In this document: one piece after another, positions 46,678 through 56,108 of the stretch | Numbering within the stretch: position 1 is the stretch's first letter | Layout of the letters: every line of letters begins with the position of its first letter | Assembly: GCA_902588315.1 (NCBI GenBank) | Contig: CACIOP010000005.1 | Location: forward strand, 22,279 to 86,278 | DNA: 64,000 bases | Direction: 5' to 3' | Source: an uncultured Pelagibacteraceae bacterium | Lineage (GTDB): Bacteria > Pseudomonadota > Alphaproteobacteria > Pelagibacterales > Pelagibacteraceae | Position numbers and translations under genes: made by a program | The notes under the pieces: generated by a model | The model's input: only the letters and a program-made list of their open reading frames with translations | Told to the model about the DNA's origin: nothing | The model's database searches: none

Positions 46678-47679
46678 ATGAGTAAAAAAATATTCTCTGG
46701 TGTTCAACCTACTGGTAATCTTCACCTCGGAAATTATTTAGGTGCTATAAAAAACTTTGTAGACTTAAACAATGATAAAGATAATAAATGTATTTTTTGT
46801 GTAGTTGATCTACATGCAATTACAGTAAGTCAAGATCCTAAAGAACTAAAAAATAATATCCGGGAAACAGTTGCAACCTTTGTAGCAAGTGGAATAGATC
46901 CAAAAAAAAGTATAATTTTTAATCAATCTAGAGTAGCTGCTCATTCAGAAGGAGCATGGATATTAAGTTGTGTTGCTAGAATGGGTTGGTTAAATAGAAT
47001 GACTCAATTCAAAGAAAAAGCTGGAAAAGATAAGGAGAAAGCTAGTATTGGATTATACTCTTATCCAGTTCTGATGGCGGCTGATATTCTTTTATATGAT
47101 GCTACTCATGTTCCTGTGGGTGATGATCAAAAACAACATTTGGAATTATGTAGAGATATAGCTCAAAAATTTAATAATGATTTTGGTGTAGAAAATTTTC
47201 TTCAAGTTCCAGAACCTCTAATTCAAAAAGAGTTTTCAAGAATAATGAGTTTGAAAGATGGTTCAAAAAAAATGAGTAAATCAGAATTATCAGATTTAAG
47301 CCGAATAAATTTAACAGACGACAAAGATCAAATAATAAACAAAATCAAAAAAGCAAAAACAGATCCATTGCCTATGCCACAAGATATAAAAGAGCTTGAT
47401 GAAAGATTAGAGGCAAGGAATCTTTTAGGAATTTATTCAAGCTTGACAAATTCAACATTAGAAAATTCAGTAAAAAATTTTTCAGGTAAAAATTTTTCAG
47501 AATTTAAAGAACAGTTATCTGAAGAACTTGTTAATAAAATTGAACCTATTTCTAATGAGATAAAAAAACTTTTAGAAGATAAAAAATTTCTTGATGAAAT
47601 TCTTCTAGATGGAGTTGAAAAAGCAAATATGATTGCTTCTAAAAAGATTGAAAGAATTAAAGAAATAGTAGGTTTTTAA
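46678..47679 (+). CDS. trpS: Tryptophanyl-tRNA synthetase
   Basis: Class Ic synthetase that charges tRNA-Trp. The HIGH-type motif is [11 protein letters not shown] (about 13-23) and the KMSKS motif is KKMSKS (about 196). 333 residues, standard bacterial length. It follows murJ after 4 bases in the same unit, an order found in other alphaproteobacteria. Confidence 0.98.
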   Translation: MSKKIFSGVQPTGNLHLGNYLGAIKNFVDLNNDKDNKCIFCVVDLHAITVSQDPKELKNNIRETVATFVASGIDPKKSIIFNQSRVAAHSEGAWILSCVARMGWLNRMTQFKEKAGKDKEKASIGLYSYPVLMAADILLYDATHVPVGDDQKQHLELCRDIAQKFNNDFGVENFLQVPEPLIQKEFSRIMSLKDGSKKMSKSELSDLSRINLTDDKDQIINKIKKAKTDPLPMPQDIKELDERLEARNLLGIYSSLTNSTLENSVKNFSGKNFSEFKEQLSEELVNKIEPISNEIKKLLEDKKFLDEILLDGVEKANMIASKKIERIKEIVGF

Positions 47680-47731
47680 TAAAAATTAATTATCAAGTTT
47701 TAATTTTCAAAATATTCACTATATATAATTT

Positions 47732-48274
47732 ATGTTCGTGCAAACAGAAGTAACACCAAATCCAAATTCTTTGAAATTTCTTCCAGGGAAGAAAGTTTCA
47801 AATAGTGGTCCTTATGAAATTACAAATAAAGAAGATATGAAAAATGAATTAGTGAGAAATATTTTGTCAATAAATGGTGTTGAGAGTATTTTTTTAGGTC
47901 AAGATTTTATTTCAGTAAATAAGAATGAAAACATTAAGTGGGACGAAATAAAACATATCGTAATTTCTCTCATAAACGATTTTTATGCAGATGGTAAAGA
48001 ATTTGTAATTGACGAAAATGTAAAAGAAGAGGATTTGGATTTAAGCGAAATCGAGTCAAAAATTGTAAAAATTTTAGAGGAAAAAATAAGACCTGCTGTT
48101 GCTAAAGATGGTGGAGATATAAAATTTAAAGAGTTTAAGGACGGAATTGTTAAGGTACAATTACAAGGAAGTTGTTCTGGTTGTCCAAGTTCAACTATGA
48201 CTTTAAAACAGGGTGTTCAAAATCTTTTATGTCATTATTTGCCAGAGGTAAAAGAGGTCATTGCTATACAATAG
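47732..48274 (+). CDS. Nfu-type iron-sulfur carrier (NifU family)
   Basis: Transfers 4Fe-4S clusters to client enzymes. The 180-residue protein has the N-terminal Nfu_N domain (QTEVTPNPNSLKFLPGKKV) and the C-terminal NifU domain with the cluster-binding CSGCPSS (about 149-152) and KDGGDIKFKEF. This two-domain form is the alphaproteobacterial and mitochondrial NFU1 type. Possible clients in this window include MiaB and Nth (inference). Confidence 0.96.
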   Translation: MFVQTEVTPNPNSLKFLPGKKVSNSGPYEITNKEDMKNELVRNILSINGVESIFLGQDFISVNKNENIKWDEIKHIVISLINDFYADGKEFVIDENVKEEDLDLSEIESKIVKILEEKIRPAVAKDGGDIKFKEFKDGIVKVQLQGSCSGCPSSTMTLKQGVQNLLCHYLPEVKEVIAIQ

Positions 48275-48280
48275 TTAATT

Positions 48281-49345
48281 ATGAGAAAATTTAAAAAGTC
48301 AGGTTTTTTAAAAAATAAAGGTCTTAATATAGTTTCACGGTTTTTTTTAAGTTCTTTTATTGTAATTTCATTTTTTTATGCAGCACCAATAATAATTAAT
48401 TTTACAGATAATAATTTTAATAACAAAGAATTTACTAATAATTCAAAAAGTATTTTAAATAATACTTTAAATAAAGATAAATTAATTGACGAAGACCCAT
48501 TAGCAGATGCTGATGAGAGAGAATTATTATATGATATTTTAGAAGAGAATAATTCTGAAATTAATTTAGTCAGATATACAACATCAGAGATTGACTCATT
48601 ATTTAATGAGGTGAAATATAATTTAAAAGAAGTAAGAGATACAAAATTAGTAAAACCGATAGATATTGGTCTTTTGCCAAATGAAATTAAAAATATTGGA
48701 AACACTGCAAAAAGAAAAGATATGTTTATAAAAATTGTTCTCCCTTTAATTGTTAAGGAAAACAATAAAATTAGACTTGATAGAAAAAGATTATTCACAA
48801 TTTTAAATAAAAATAGCAACACTGATATTGAAAAAAAATGGTTAGAAAAAAAATATAAACAATACGGTGTAAGAAAAAATGATTTATCTACTTTAAAAGT
48901 AAGAATGGATGAAATACCAGTTTCATTGGCAATAGCACAAGCTGCTAAAGAAACTGGCTGGGGTACTTCAAGATTCGCTTTAAAAGGTAATGCTTTGTTT
49001 GGACAATGGACTTGGTCTGGAGAAGGATTAAAACCTAAAAATGCTGATGAAGGTAAAGATCATAAAGTAATGAAATTTCATAGCTTGCAGTTATCTGTAA
49101 GAGCATACTTAAGAAATTTAAATACACACTCAACGTATAAAAATTTAAGAAAAGCGAGAACAAAACTTAGAAATCAAAACAAACCTTTAGATAGTTTAAT
49201 TTTATCTAAATATTTAGATAAATATGCAGAAACAGGAAGTCAATATATAGAGGTTTTACAAAAAATTATTGAACAAAATAAATTAAAAGATTTTGATGAG
49301 GCGAGATTATTGCCCTCAAGCAAAGATTTAGAAAGCTTGATTTAA
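48281..49345 (+). CDS. Bax-like glucosaminidase-domain protein
   Basis: A 354-residue protein with one N-terminal transmembrane anchor (NIVSRFFLSSFIVISFFYAAPIII), a central variable part and a C-terminal glucosaminidase domain: RMDEIPVSLAIAQAAKETGWGTSRFALKGNALFGQWTW. The Glu in AKETGWG is the expected catalytic residue of GH73-type peptidoglycan N-acetylglucosaminidases. It probably trims peptidoglycan from the periplasmic face. Its stop shares TTAA with the convergent deacetylase. It follows nfu after 6 bases. Confidence 0.88.
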   Translation: MRKFKKSGFLKNKGLNIVSRFFLSSFIVISFFYAAPIIINFTDNNFNNKEFTNNSKSILNNTLNKDKLIDEDPLADADERELLYDILEENNSEINLVRYTTSEIDSLFNEVKYNLKEVRDTKLVKPIDIGLLPNEIKNIGNTAKRKDMFIKIVLPLIVKENNKIRLDRKRLFTILNKNSNTDIEKKWLEKKYKQYGVRKNDLSTLKVRMDEIPVSLAIAQAAKETGWGTSRFALKGNALFGQWTWSGEGLKPKNADEGKDHKVMKFHSLQLSVRAYLRNLNTHSTYKNLRKARTKLRNQNKPLDSLILSKYLDKYAETGSQYIEVLQKIIEQNKLKDFDEARLLPSSKDLESLI

Positions 49346-50403
49346 TATTTTTTAATAGGGAATTGAACCCCAAACCATCTCCATTTTCCATCATCATTCA
49401 GAGAACAATTAATTCTACCCCTCCTTGGTTTGAATGGCTCTCTAAACTCAATCGTTAAAGAGTTGTTTATAAAATTTGTTTTTGATTTTTCCCAAATATC
49501 CCCTTCATTAGAATAACAATTGATATTGGATAAATTTTTTTGCTCCTTGAAAAATTCAACTTTAAAATTTGGTGGGTTTGTGTTTTCGAATAATTGTTTT
49601 TCTTCAGGAAGCATTCTTTTATATTCAAGCGGAAAATAATTTATTATTGATCTAAATCTTTTTAATTCTCCATATTTTTCATTAATTGGAAATCTAGGTA
49701 ATTCAAATTTATCTTTATTTAGGTCAATGACCCCAGAATGTTGGCCAAAAGCATATTCGAAATTTTCTGATATATAATTTTTCATAAATTTTGAGTATTC
49801 ACCAAAAGGATATGAAAATAGACTAGGTACATAACCAAGTTCTCTAAGAAAAATTTTATTAGCTGTTTCAATATCTAATATAAAATCTTCATTGTTTATA
49901 TCTATGAGATATTCATGAGTATGAGAATGATGTCCTATATTTGCAAATTCATTACTTTCAACCTCTTTAATTTGTTCCCAAGTCATATAACCTCTTTTTC
50001 CTACAGGTTCAGTTGAAACAAATAAAATAAAAGGAATTTTATTTTCTTTTAGGTAAGGCCATGCTTCATTATAAAAAGATTCAAAAGCATCATCGATAGT
50101 TACCAGTATTTCTTTTTTTGATTTTGGTATCTTAAATTGCTCTACAAAATATTTTGGATTGTGAAAAATAAAATTTGAGCTTCTAATAATATCCATATGT
50201 TGTTTAAAAATATCCATTTTAATATTGGTAGAAGGGTATTTATTCTCATTAAAACGATGATACATTATTGATAGAATTCCTTCATCATTTGAATAGTATT
50301 TGATATTATTTTCATCTGATTTAGAACTGATATTAGAAAATAAAATAATTATGAGTAAAATGATAATAGATGTAACAGGTGAAAAAATTTTTTTAATGAT
50401 CAT
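49342..50403 (-). CDS. Exported polysaccharide deacetylase (NodB homology domain)
   Basis: A 353-residue carbohydrate esterase 4-type protein. After an N-terminal signal/anchor (VTSIIILLIIILFSNISS) come the NodB motifs: VTIDDAFESFY (metal and catalytic Asp), GHHSHTHEYL (metal His) and FSYPFGEYS. It likely deacetylates peptidoglycan or another N-acetyl sugar polymer outside the cytoplasm. The start cannot move downstream without losing the signal sequence, so its 5' end overlaps tsaB on the other strand by 53 bp. Confidence 0.9.
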   Translation of the reverse strand: MIIKKIFSPVTSIIILLIIILFSNISSKSDENNIKYYSNDEGILSIMYHRFNENKYPSTNIKMDIFKQHMDIIRSSNFIFHNPKYFVEQFKIPKSKKEILVTIDDAFESFYNEAWPYLKENKIPFILFVSTEPVGKRGYMTWEQIKEVESNEFANIGHHSHTHEYLIDINNEDFILDIETANKIFLRELGYVPSLFSYPFGEYSKFMKNYISENFEYAFGQHSGVIDLNKDKFELPRFPINEKYGELKRFRSIINYFPLEYKRMLPEEKQLFENTNPPNFKVEFFKEQKNLSNINCYSNEGDIWEKSKTNFINNSLTIEFREPFKPRRGRINCSLNDDGKWRWFGVQFPIKKY

Positions 50404-50737
50404 TACTAATAATGATATTTATAATATTACTAAAGAGAATACTAAAATTAATTATGAAAAATTAACTTTAATTATTAATGATTTCTTAAATTCCCACGAA
50501 TTTACATTAAGAGATATAAATAAAATTTATTTAAATAGGGGTCCCGGAAGCTTTGCAGGAATTAGAAATTCACTTTCTATAGTAAAAGCATTTAATTTAA
50601 CCAATAATATTGATTACTATTGTTATAGTATTCATGATTTTAAAGGTGAAAAAGATATAAAATACGAAAATATCCCTGAATTGTGTGATAAATTTAATAT
50701 CAAAAAAAATTTGATTAACCCTATTTATTTAAGTTAA
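50351..50737 (+). CDS. tsaB: TsaB-like tRNA threonylcarbamoyladenosine protein (short form)
   Basis: TsaB is the non-catalytic scaffold that joins TsaD and TsaE in making t6A37 of tRNA. The conserved NRGPGSFAGIRNSLSIVKAF and the N-terminal MIIDVTGEKIFLMI mark it. Here it is only 128 residues against about 220 in most bacteria, so the C-terminal half of the usual protein is absent. I start at ATG 50351; the track start lies deep in the opposite gene. It is followed by fur after 8 bases. Confidence 0.85.
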   Translation: MSKMIIDVTGEKIFLMIITNNDIYNITKENTKINYEKLTLIINDFLNSHEFTLRDINKIYLNRGPGSFAGIRNSLSIVKAFNLTNNIDYYCYSIHDFKGEKDIKYENIPELCDKFNIKKNLINPIYLS

Positions 50738-50745
50738 AATTATTA

Positions 50746-51153
50746 ATGTCAGAAACGATAGAGCAAAAATGTATAGCAAAAGGGGTTAAATTAACCGATC
50801 AAAGAAGAATAATTGCTCAAGTAATGTCAGAGTCTACTGATCATCCGGATGTTGATGAGCTTTACAATAGAGTATCTAAAATTGATCCAAAGATAAGTAT
50901 TGCAACCGTTTATAGAACAGTAAAATTATTTGAAGAGACAGGAATATTAACAAAGCATGAGTTTAAAGGTGGAAAAGCCAGGTACGAAGAAATTAATGAA
51001 GGTCACCACGATCATTTAATTGATGTAAAGACAGGAGAAATTATAGAATTTGTAGACGATGAAATTGAGAAGCTACAAAAAAAAGTTGCAGAAAAATATG
51101 GTTACAAATTAGTAGATCATAAATTGGAACTTTATGGCATTAAAAAAAAATGA
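50746..51153 (+). CDS. fur: Fur-family metal-responsive repressor
   Basis: A 135-residue Fur-family regulator: winged-helix with LTDQRRIIAQVM and ISIATVYRTVKLFEETG (recognition helix), then the metal-binding dimer domain with EGHHDHLID. The CxxC zinc-binding cysteines of gammaproteobacterial Fur are missing (HHDHLIDVKTGEIIEF), which is normal for alphaproteobacterial Fur/Mur, so it may sense iron or manganese. Here it precedes a 2OG-Fe(II) oxygenase and the iron-sulfur enzyme MiaB. Its position before miaB is typical of the class. Confidence 0.95.
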   Translation: MSETIEQKCIAKGVKLTDQRRIIAQVMSESTDHPDVDELYNRVSKIDPKISIATVYRTVKLFEETGILTKHEFKGGKARYEEINEGHHDHLIDVKTGEIIEFVDDEIEKLQKKVAEKYGYKLVDHKLELYGIKKK

Positions 51154-51154
51154 T

Positions 51155-51778
51155 ATGGAAATTGAAATTATTAAACCGTTTGGTCCATCCATAGTTAAAT
51201 TAAAACTGCCTGACAAGATTATTAATGAAATGAATATGTATACCGACCAGGTAATACATGACTCAAATAAATCAATTGAATTAAGTCATGGAAATAAATT
51301 AGTTGGTAATGTACATCAAGAAATTTTATTGCATACTGATTTTATGAAAAAAATAAAATGGGCAGAATTCTTGGCTAATGCATGCCAGCAGTGGGTAGCC
51401 AAAGAGAGAGGAAAACAATTAAAAAAATTTGAAATAATAAAAAGTTGGATCGTGAGACAATTTAAAAATGAATATAATCCAGTACATTATCACAGTGGAC
51501 ATATTTCTGGGGTAGGCTATTTAAAAGTTCCAAAAAATTTAGGATCTACAGTTCAAAAGGATAAAAAATATAATGAGAATGGTAAATTAGAACTTATTGA
51601 TGGCTCAAAAAAATTATTTTGCAAACCAATTTATACAGTAACGCCTGAAGTAGGTAGTTTTTATTTATTTCCTAATTACATGATGCATACTGTTTATCCG
51701 TTCACAGACTCTGATGAAGAAAGAAGATCTGTTTCTTTTAATGCAAAAATTGATGAAGAAGCTGCAGGAATAACATAA
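51155..51778 (+). CDS. Putative 2-oxoglutarate/Fe(II) oxygenase (TIGR02466-like)
   Basis: A 207-residue protein that resembles the TIGR02466 family of putative 2OG-Fe(II) oxygenases found in marine bacteria and cyanophages. The likely iron ligands are in NPVHYHSGHISGVGYL and YLFPNYMMHTVYPF, and ERRSVSFN supplies the Arg/Ser that would bind 2-oxoglutarate. The substrate is unknown. I use ATG 51155, one base after the fur stop; the track start at 51134 is inside fur. It overlaps miaB by one base. In most alphaproteobacteria fur and miaB are adjacent, so this gene looks inserted. Confidence 0.82.
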   Translation: MEIEIIKPFGPSIVKLKLPDKIINEMNMYTDQVIHDSNKSIELSHGNKLVGNVHQEILLHTDFMKKIKWAEFLANACQQWVAKERGKQLKKFEIIKSWIVRQFKNEYNPVHYHSGHISGVGYLKVPKNLGSTVQKDKKYNENGKLELIDGSKKLFCKPIYTVTPEVGSFYLFPNYMMHTVYPFTDSDEERRSVSFNAKIDEEAAGIT

Positions 51779-53109
51779 TGAAAAATAAAAATATTTTTAT
51801 AAAAACTTTTGGTTGTCAGATGAATGAGTATGACTCTAATAGAATATATGATTCTGTAAAAAAAATTGGATATAAAAAAATAGAAAATTATGAAGAAGCA
51901 GACTGTTATTTATTAAATACCTGTCATATAAGGGATAAAGCAAAAGAAAAAGTCTATCATGAAATAGGCAGAGTTAAAAAAATATTTAGGTTTAAAAAAA
52001 AACCATTAGTTATTATTGCAGGGTGTGTAGCTCAAGCAGAAAATGAGGAAATGCTTAAAAGAGAACCTTATATAGATCTAGTTATTGGCCCTCAAGCTTA
52101 TCATAAAATTAATGATACAATTTTAAATTACACTAAAAAAAAGAAAAAAATAGAAGAGACAGAGTTTGATGCAGTTTCTAAATTTAAATATTTAAGTAAA
52201 ATAAAAAATGAAGCTGGAAAAGTTTCATCCTTTTTAACTATTCAAGAAGGATGTGATAAGTTTTGTCATTTTTGTGTAGTCCCATATACAAGAGGACCAG
52301 AATATTCTCGACCATTTAATCAAGTTTTAGATGAAGCAAAATATTTAGCTGATAATGGTGCAAAAGAAATAATTTTACTTGGTCAAAATGTTAATGCTTA
52401 TGATAATGGAGAATACAGACTATCAGATTTAATTTTAAATATTGAAAAAATATCTGAAATTAAAAGAGTTAGATACACAACATCTCATCCAAAAGATATG
52501 ACAGAGGATTTGATTGAAGTTTATAAAACTTCTAAAAAGTTGATGCCACTTGTGCATTTACCCGTCCAAAGTGGATCTAATAAAATTTTAAACTCAATGA
52601 ATAGAAAACATACTATTGAGGAATATCTAAATACTTTTGATAAATTAAAAAAAATTAATCCAAAGATAGAATTTTCAAGTGATTTTATTATAGGTTATCC
52701 TGGAGAAGAAGATCAGGATTTTAAAGATACTTTTAATTTAATTAAAAGGGTTAAATTTATTAACTCTTTCTCTTTCGTCTTTAGCCCAAGACCTGGAACA
52801 GTAGCTGAAAATTTAGACTTAATTGAAAAAAAAATTTCCATTGAAAGATTAGAAAAAATTCAGACTATTTTATCTGAAAATCAAATACAAATGAACAACT
52901 CATTGAAGGGGAAAGTCATTGATGTTTTGGTTGAAAATTTAACTGACGATAAAAGCAAAGCTTTTGGTAGATCTGAGTATATGACATCTGTAATTTTTAA
53001 TGGTAAAAAGAATGATATTGGAAAAATAGTTCAAGTGAGAATTAAAGATAGTAATAGAAATACTTTATTCGGTGAAGTAATAACTAATTCGGATCAGAAG
53101 GTTGCATAG
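51778..53109 (+). CDS. miaB: tRNA-2-methylthio-N6-dimethylallyladenosine synthase MiaB
   Basis: Radical-SAM methylthiotransferase acting on i6A37 of tRNA. N-terminal UPF0004 domain with three cysteines (KTFGCQMNEYDS, LLNTCHIRDKA, IIAGCVAQAE) for one cluster; radical-SAM CDKFCHFCVVPYTRG for the other; C-terminal TRAM domain. 443 residues. Both clusters need an iron-sulfur supply such as the Nfu protein in this window (inference). It is followed by phoH after 3 bases. Confidence 0.98.
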   Translation: MKNKNIFIKTFGCQMNEYDSNRIYDSVKKIGYKKIENYEEADCYLLNTCHIRDKAKEKVYHEIGRVKKIFRFKKKPLVIIAGCVAQAENEEMLKREPYIDLVIGPQAYHKINDTILNYTKKKKKIEETEFDAVSKFKYLSKIKNEAGKVSSFLTIQEGCDKFCHFCVVPYTRGPEYSRPFNQVLDEAKYLADNGAKEIILLGQNVNAYDNGEYRLSDLILNIEKISEIKRVRYTTSHPKDMTEDLIEVYKTSKKLMPLVHLPVQSGSNKILNSMNRKHTIEEYLNTFDKLKKINPKIEFSSDFIIGYPGEEDQDFKDTFNLIKRVKFINSFSFVFSPRPGTVAENLDLIEKKISIERLEKIQTILSENQIQMNNSLKGKVIDVLVENLTDDKSKAFGRSEYMTSVIFNGKKNDIGKIVQVRIKDSNRNTLFGEVITNSDQKVA

Positions 53110-53112
53110 AAT

Positions 53113-54108
53113 TTGAGTGGAATAACTAAAAAAAATATTGATCAGTCTTTAAAATTTGTTTACTCAGATAACAATTCCCTAAGCGTTATATTTCACGACA
53201 ACAATTTGTTAATGGGTGTTGTTGGGGAATTTAATAAAAATTTACAAGAATTAGAAAAAATTACAAATTGCAGCTTATATTCAAGGGGAAATTCAATTTT
53301 AATTAAATCAACACCTGAAAAGAATGAAAAAATTAAAAATGCTATTCAATTTTTAGCTAATCAGTTTATTAATAATGGAAGTATAGAGAATAAAGATATA
53401 CTTTCATCAATTGATAACTTTATGATTAATGAAAAAGTAAAAAATAATAATGTTACAGATATTATTAAAACTCCAAAAAAATCTATAATTCCTAGATCTG
53501 AAAAACAAAAAAGCTATGTGAGAGCTTTGAGGGAGAGTGATATTGTAATTTCAGCCGGGCCAGCAGGAACCGGAAAAACTTTTTTGGCAGTAGCCGTAGG
53601 CTTAACTATGCTCTTAGAAAAAAAGATTGAGAGAATTATTCTTTCAAGACCAGCTGTAGAAGCAGGTGAGCGTTTGGGATTTTTACCTGGTGATATGAAG
53701 GAAAAAGTAGACCCTTATCTAAGACCTTTATACGATTCATTATATGATCTCTTCGACTTTGAAAAAATACAAAGAATGATTGAAATTGGAGATATAGAGA
53801 TTGCACCTTTAGCTTTTATGAGAGGTAGAACTCTAAAAAATTCCTTTGCAATTTTAGATGAAGCACAAAATGCTACGGATACTCAGATAAAAATGTTTTT
53901 AACACGTATTGGAGAAAATTCTAAAATTGTTGTAAATGGTGACCCATCTCAAATTGATTTACCAAACAAAAACATGTCAGGATTAGTTCGATCAAAAGAG
54001 TTACTAGGTCATTTAAAGGAAATATCCATAGTTGATTTTGATCATTCAGATGTAGTTAGACATCCACTTGTTTCTAAAATAGTCAAAGCATACTCAAATA
54101 ATGATTAG
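53113..54108 (+). CDS. PhoH-like ATPase (YbeZ type)
   Basis: P-loop ATPase of the PhoH/YbeZ family, a partner of YbeY in ribosome and rRNA maturation. The N-terminal KH-like domain is followed by Walker A GPAGTGKT (about 149-156), GERLGFLPGDMKEKVDPY and Walker B-like FAILDEAQNATDTQIKMFLTR. 331 residues. It starts with TTG at 53113; I see no in-frame ATG or GTG close by. It overlaps ybeY by 8 bp. Confidence 0.95.
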   Translation: MSGITKKNIDQSLKFVYSDNNSLSVIFHDNNLLMGVVGEFNKNLQELEKITNCSLYSRGNSILIKSTPEKNEKIKNAIQFLANQFINNGSIENKDILSSIDNFMINEKVKNNNVTDIIKTPKKSIIPRSEKQKSYVRALRESDIVISAGPAGTGKTFLAVAVGLTMLLEKKIERIILSRPAVEAGERLGFLPGDMKEKVDPYLRPLYDSLYDLFDFEKIQRMIEIGDIEIAPLAFMRGRTLKNSFAILDEAQNATDTQIKMFLTRIGENSKIVVNGDPSQIDLPNKNMSGLVRSKELLGHLKEISIVDFDHSDVVRHPLVSKIVKAYSNND

Positions 54109-54562
54109 TATTAATGTCTTCTCTGAGGAGAAGGCTTGGTCAAAAAGACTTAAAAATAAGGACATTTTTTTTAAAAAAATTTGTAAAGCTTTTCCAAAAA
54201 AATATAAATTTTTGAATAAAAAAGTAACCTTAACACTACTACTTTCAAATAATCAGAATATTAAAAAATTAAATAAAGTTTTTAGAAAAAAAAATAAATC
54301 TACTGATATATTATCTTTTCCATTAGATAAAAAAATAAAAATTTTAAAAAATACTTATCTTGGAGACATTATCATTAGCTATAATTATTTAGATAAACCA
54401 AGATCACAAAATTTAAAATCTTTTAAAGAAAAAGTTACTAAATTATTCATACATGGTTTTCTTCATCTTTTAGGTTTTGATCATAAAACAAATAAAGATT
54501 ATTCTAAAATGTTAAAAGAGGAAAATCTATTATTTAAATCTGTACAATCAAAAATAAATTAA
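54101..54562 (+). CDS. ybeY: Endoribonuclease YbeY
   Basis: Metal-dependent RNase in 16S rRNA 3' end maturation and ribosome quality control. The zinc-binding H3xH5xH-type motif is HGFLHLLGFDH (about 118-128), preceded by the conserved TDILSFPLD and LGDIIISY. 153 residues. It overlaps phoH and is followed one base later by lnt, the usual phoH-ybeY-lnt series minus the corC gene often found between ybeY and lnt. Confidence 0.96.
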   Translation: MISINVFSEEKAWSKRLKNKDIFFKKICKAFPKKYKFLNKKVTLTLLLSNNQNIKKLNKVFRKKNKSTDILSFPLDKKIKILKNTYLGDIIISYNYLDKPRSQNLKSFKEKVTKLFIHGFLHLLGFDHKTNKDYSKMLKEENLLFKSVQSKIN

Positions 54563-54563
54563 A

Positions 54564-56108
54564 TTGAAAAATAAATTTTATATTGAAGTAATTTATTTAA
54601 TTTTATTAGGAGTGCTTACTTCCTTAAGTTTGCCTCCATTTAATTATGTTGTAATAAATTTTTTAACTTTTAGTTTATTCTATATATTTTTAATAAAAAA
54701 AATTGAGTTTTATAAAAATAAAAGAATATTTTTTCTTTATGGTTGGTTATTTGGGTTTGGTTATTTTGTAAGTAATTTATATTGGATCTCAATATCATTA
54801 ACGTTTGATCAAAATTTTAAGTTTTTAATACCTCTTACAATAATATTAATACCTGGTTTCTTAGCCATGTTTTATGCTTTAGTTTCTTATCTATTTGTGG
54901 TTTTAAAACCAAATAATAATTTAAGCTCATTTTTTCTTTTTTCTTTAATATTTGGAATAGTAGAATTTGTGAGAGGATCAATACTCACTGGTTTCCCTTG
55001 GAATTTAATTGCTTATAGTTTCTCTAATCAAATAGAAATTTTAAACATTACATCAGTCATAGGCACATACAGCTTTAATCTTTTCTGTATTTCATTATTT
55101 ACAAGCCCATCAATATTCATTTTAAGAGAGAATAAAAAAGAAATTAGTATTTGTGTTGCATTTCTTATTACAACAATGTCATTTTATATACTTGGTTCAC
55201 AAAATTTAGAAAAATTTAATAATCAACAGATAAAAAAACTTGATTATAAAATAAGAATTTTAAGTTCAAATATAGGCATAGATAGATTTTATAATAATAT
55301 TGATCCAATAACTGCAATAGAAGAGCTAATTGAAATCAGTTCTCCTAAAAAAAATCAAAAAATAATTTTTATTTGGCCAGAAGGTATTATTCCAGGTATT
55401 TCACAAGACCAACTAAAAGAATACAAATGGTTATTTGAAAATAAATTCAACAAAAATCATTTATTAGCAATTGGGATTAATAGCAAAAAAGATGTAAATA
55501 AAACTATTAAATATTTTAATTCATTATCTATTTTTGACTATGACCTTAATGTAATAAATGCATATAACAAAATTAATCTTGTCCCTTTTGGAGAATTTTT
55601 ACCTTTTGAAAAATTATTAAAAAGTATTGGCTTAAAAACAATCACTAATGACTACCAATCATATTCAAAAGGTGAAGAAAGAAAAATAATTGATCTGAAA
55701 TATAATGATTTATCAGTTAAAATATTACCCCTTATTTGTTATGAGATAATTTATTCAGGTAAAATTTTCTCAAATAATAACTTTGATTATATTGTAAATA
55801 TTTCAGAAGATGGCTGGTTTGGTAAATCAATTGGACCAGAGCAACATTTAACTCATAGTATTTTTAGAGCGATAGAAAGTGGTAAATATGTTTTAAGGTC
55901 TGCAAATAATGGGACAACAGCAATTATTAATCCATTAGGAGTTATTGAGCAAAAAGTTGATATAAATAAATCAGGTTATATTGATTTAATTGAGTCAAGA
56001 AAAATTGAGATGACTCTATTCGCAAAGTTTGGAAATAAAATTTTTGGATTAATAATTTTATTGTATATTTTTTTAATATTTTCATTTAAGAAGCTTAGAA
56101 ATGAGTAA
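54564..56108 (+). CDS. lnt: Apolipoprotein N-acyltransferase Lnt
   Basis: Adds the third acyl chain to outer-membrane lipoproteins before Lol sorting. The 514-residue protein has about eight membrane helices and a periplasmic nitrilase domain with the catalytic Glu ([10 protein letters not shown], about 272), Lys ([15 protein letters not shown]) and Cys ([10 protein letters not shown], about 392). It starts with TTG. It overlaps metK by 8 bp. LolA, LptE and several lipoproteins in this window depend on it. Confidence 0.96.
   Translation: MKNKFYIEVIYLILLGVLTSLSLPPFNYVVINFLTFSLFYIFLIKKIEFYKNKRIFFLYGWLFGFGYFVSNLYWISISLTFDQNFKFLIPLTIILIPGFLAMFYALVSYLFVVLKPNNNLSSFFLFSLIFGIVEFVRGSILTGFPWNLIAYSFSNQIEILNITSVIGTYSFNLFCISLFTSPSIFILRENKKEISICVAFLITTMSFYILGSQNLEKFNNQQIKKLDYKIRILSSNIGIDRFYNNIDPITAIEELIEISSPKKNQKIIFIWPEGIIPGISQDQLKEYKWLFENKFNKNHLLAIGINSKKDVNKTIKYFNSLSIFDYDLNVINAYNKINLVPFGEFLPFEKLLKSIGLKTITNDYQSYSKGEERKIIDLKYNDLSVKILPLICYEIIYSGKIFSNNNFDYIVNISEDGWFGKSIGPEQHLTHSIFRAIESGKYVLRSANNGTTAIINPLGVIEQKVDINKSGYIDLIESRKIEMTLFAKFGNKIFGLIILLYIFLIFSFKKLRNE

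Noticed and set aside
47724-47729. TATAAT just before the nfu gene as a promoter
   Set aside because: It ends two bases before the ATG, so transcription would start inside the gene, and no matching -35 was seen.
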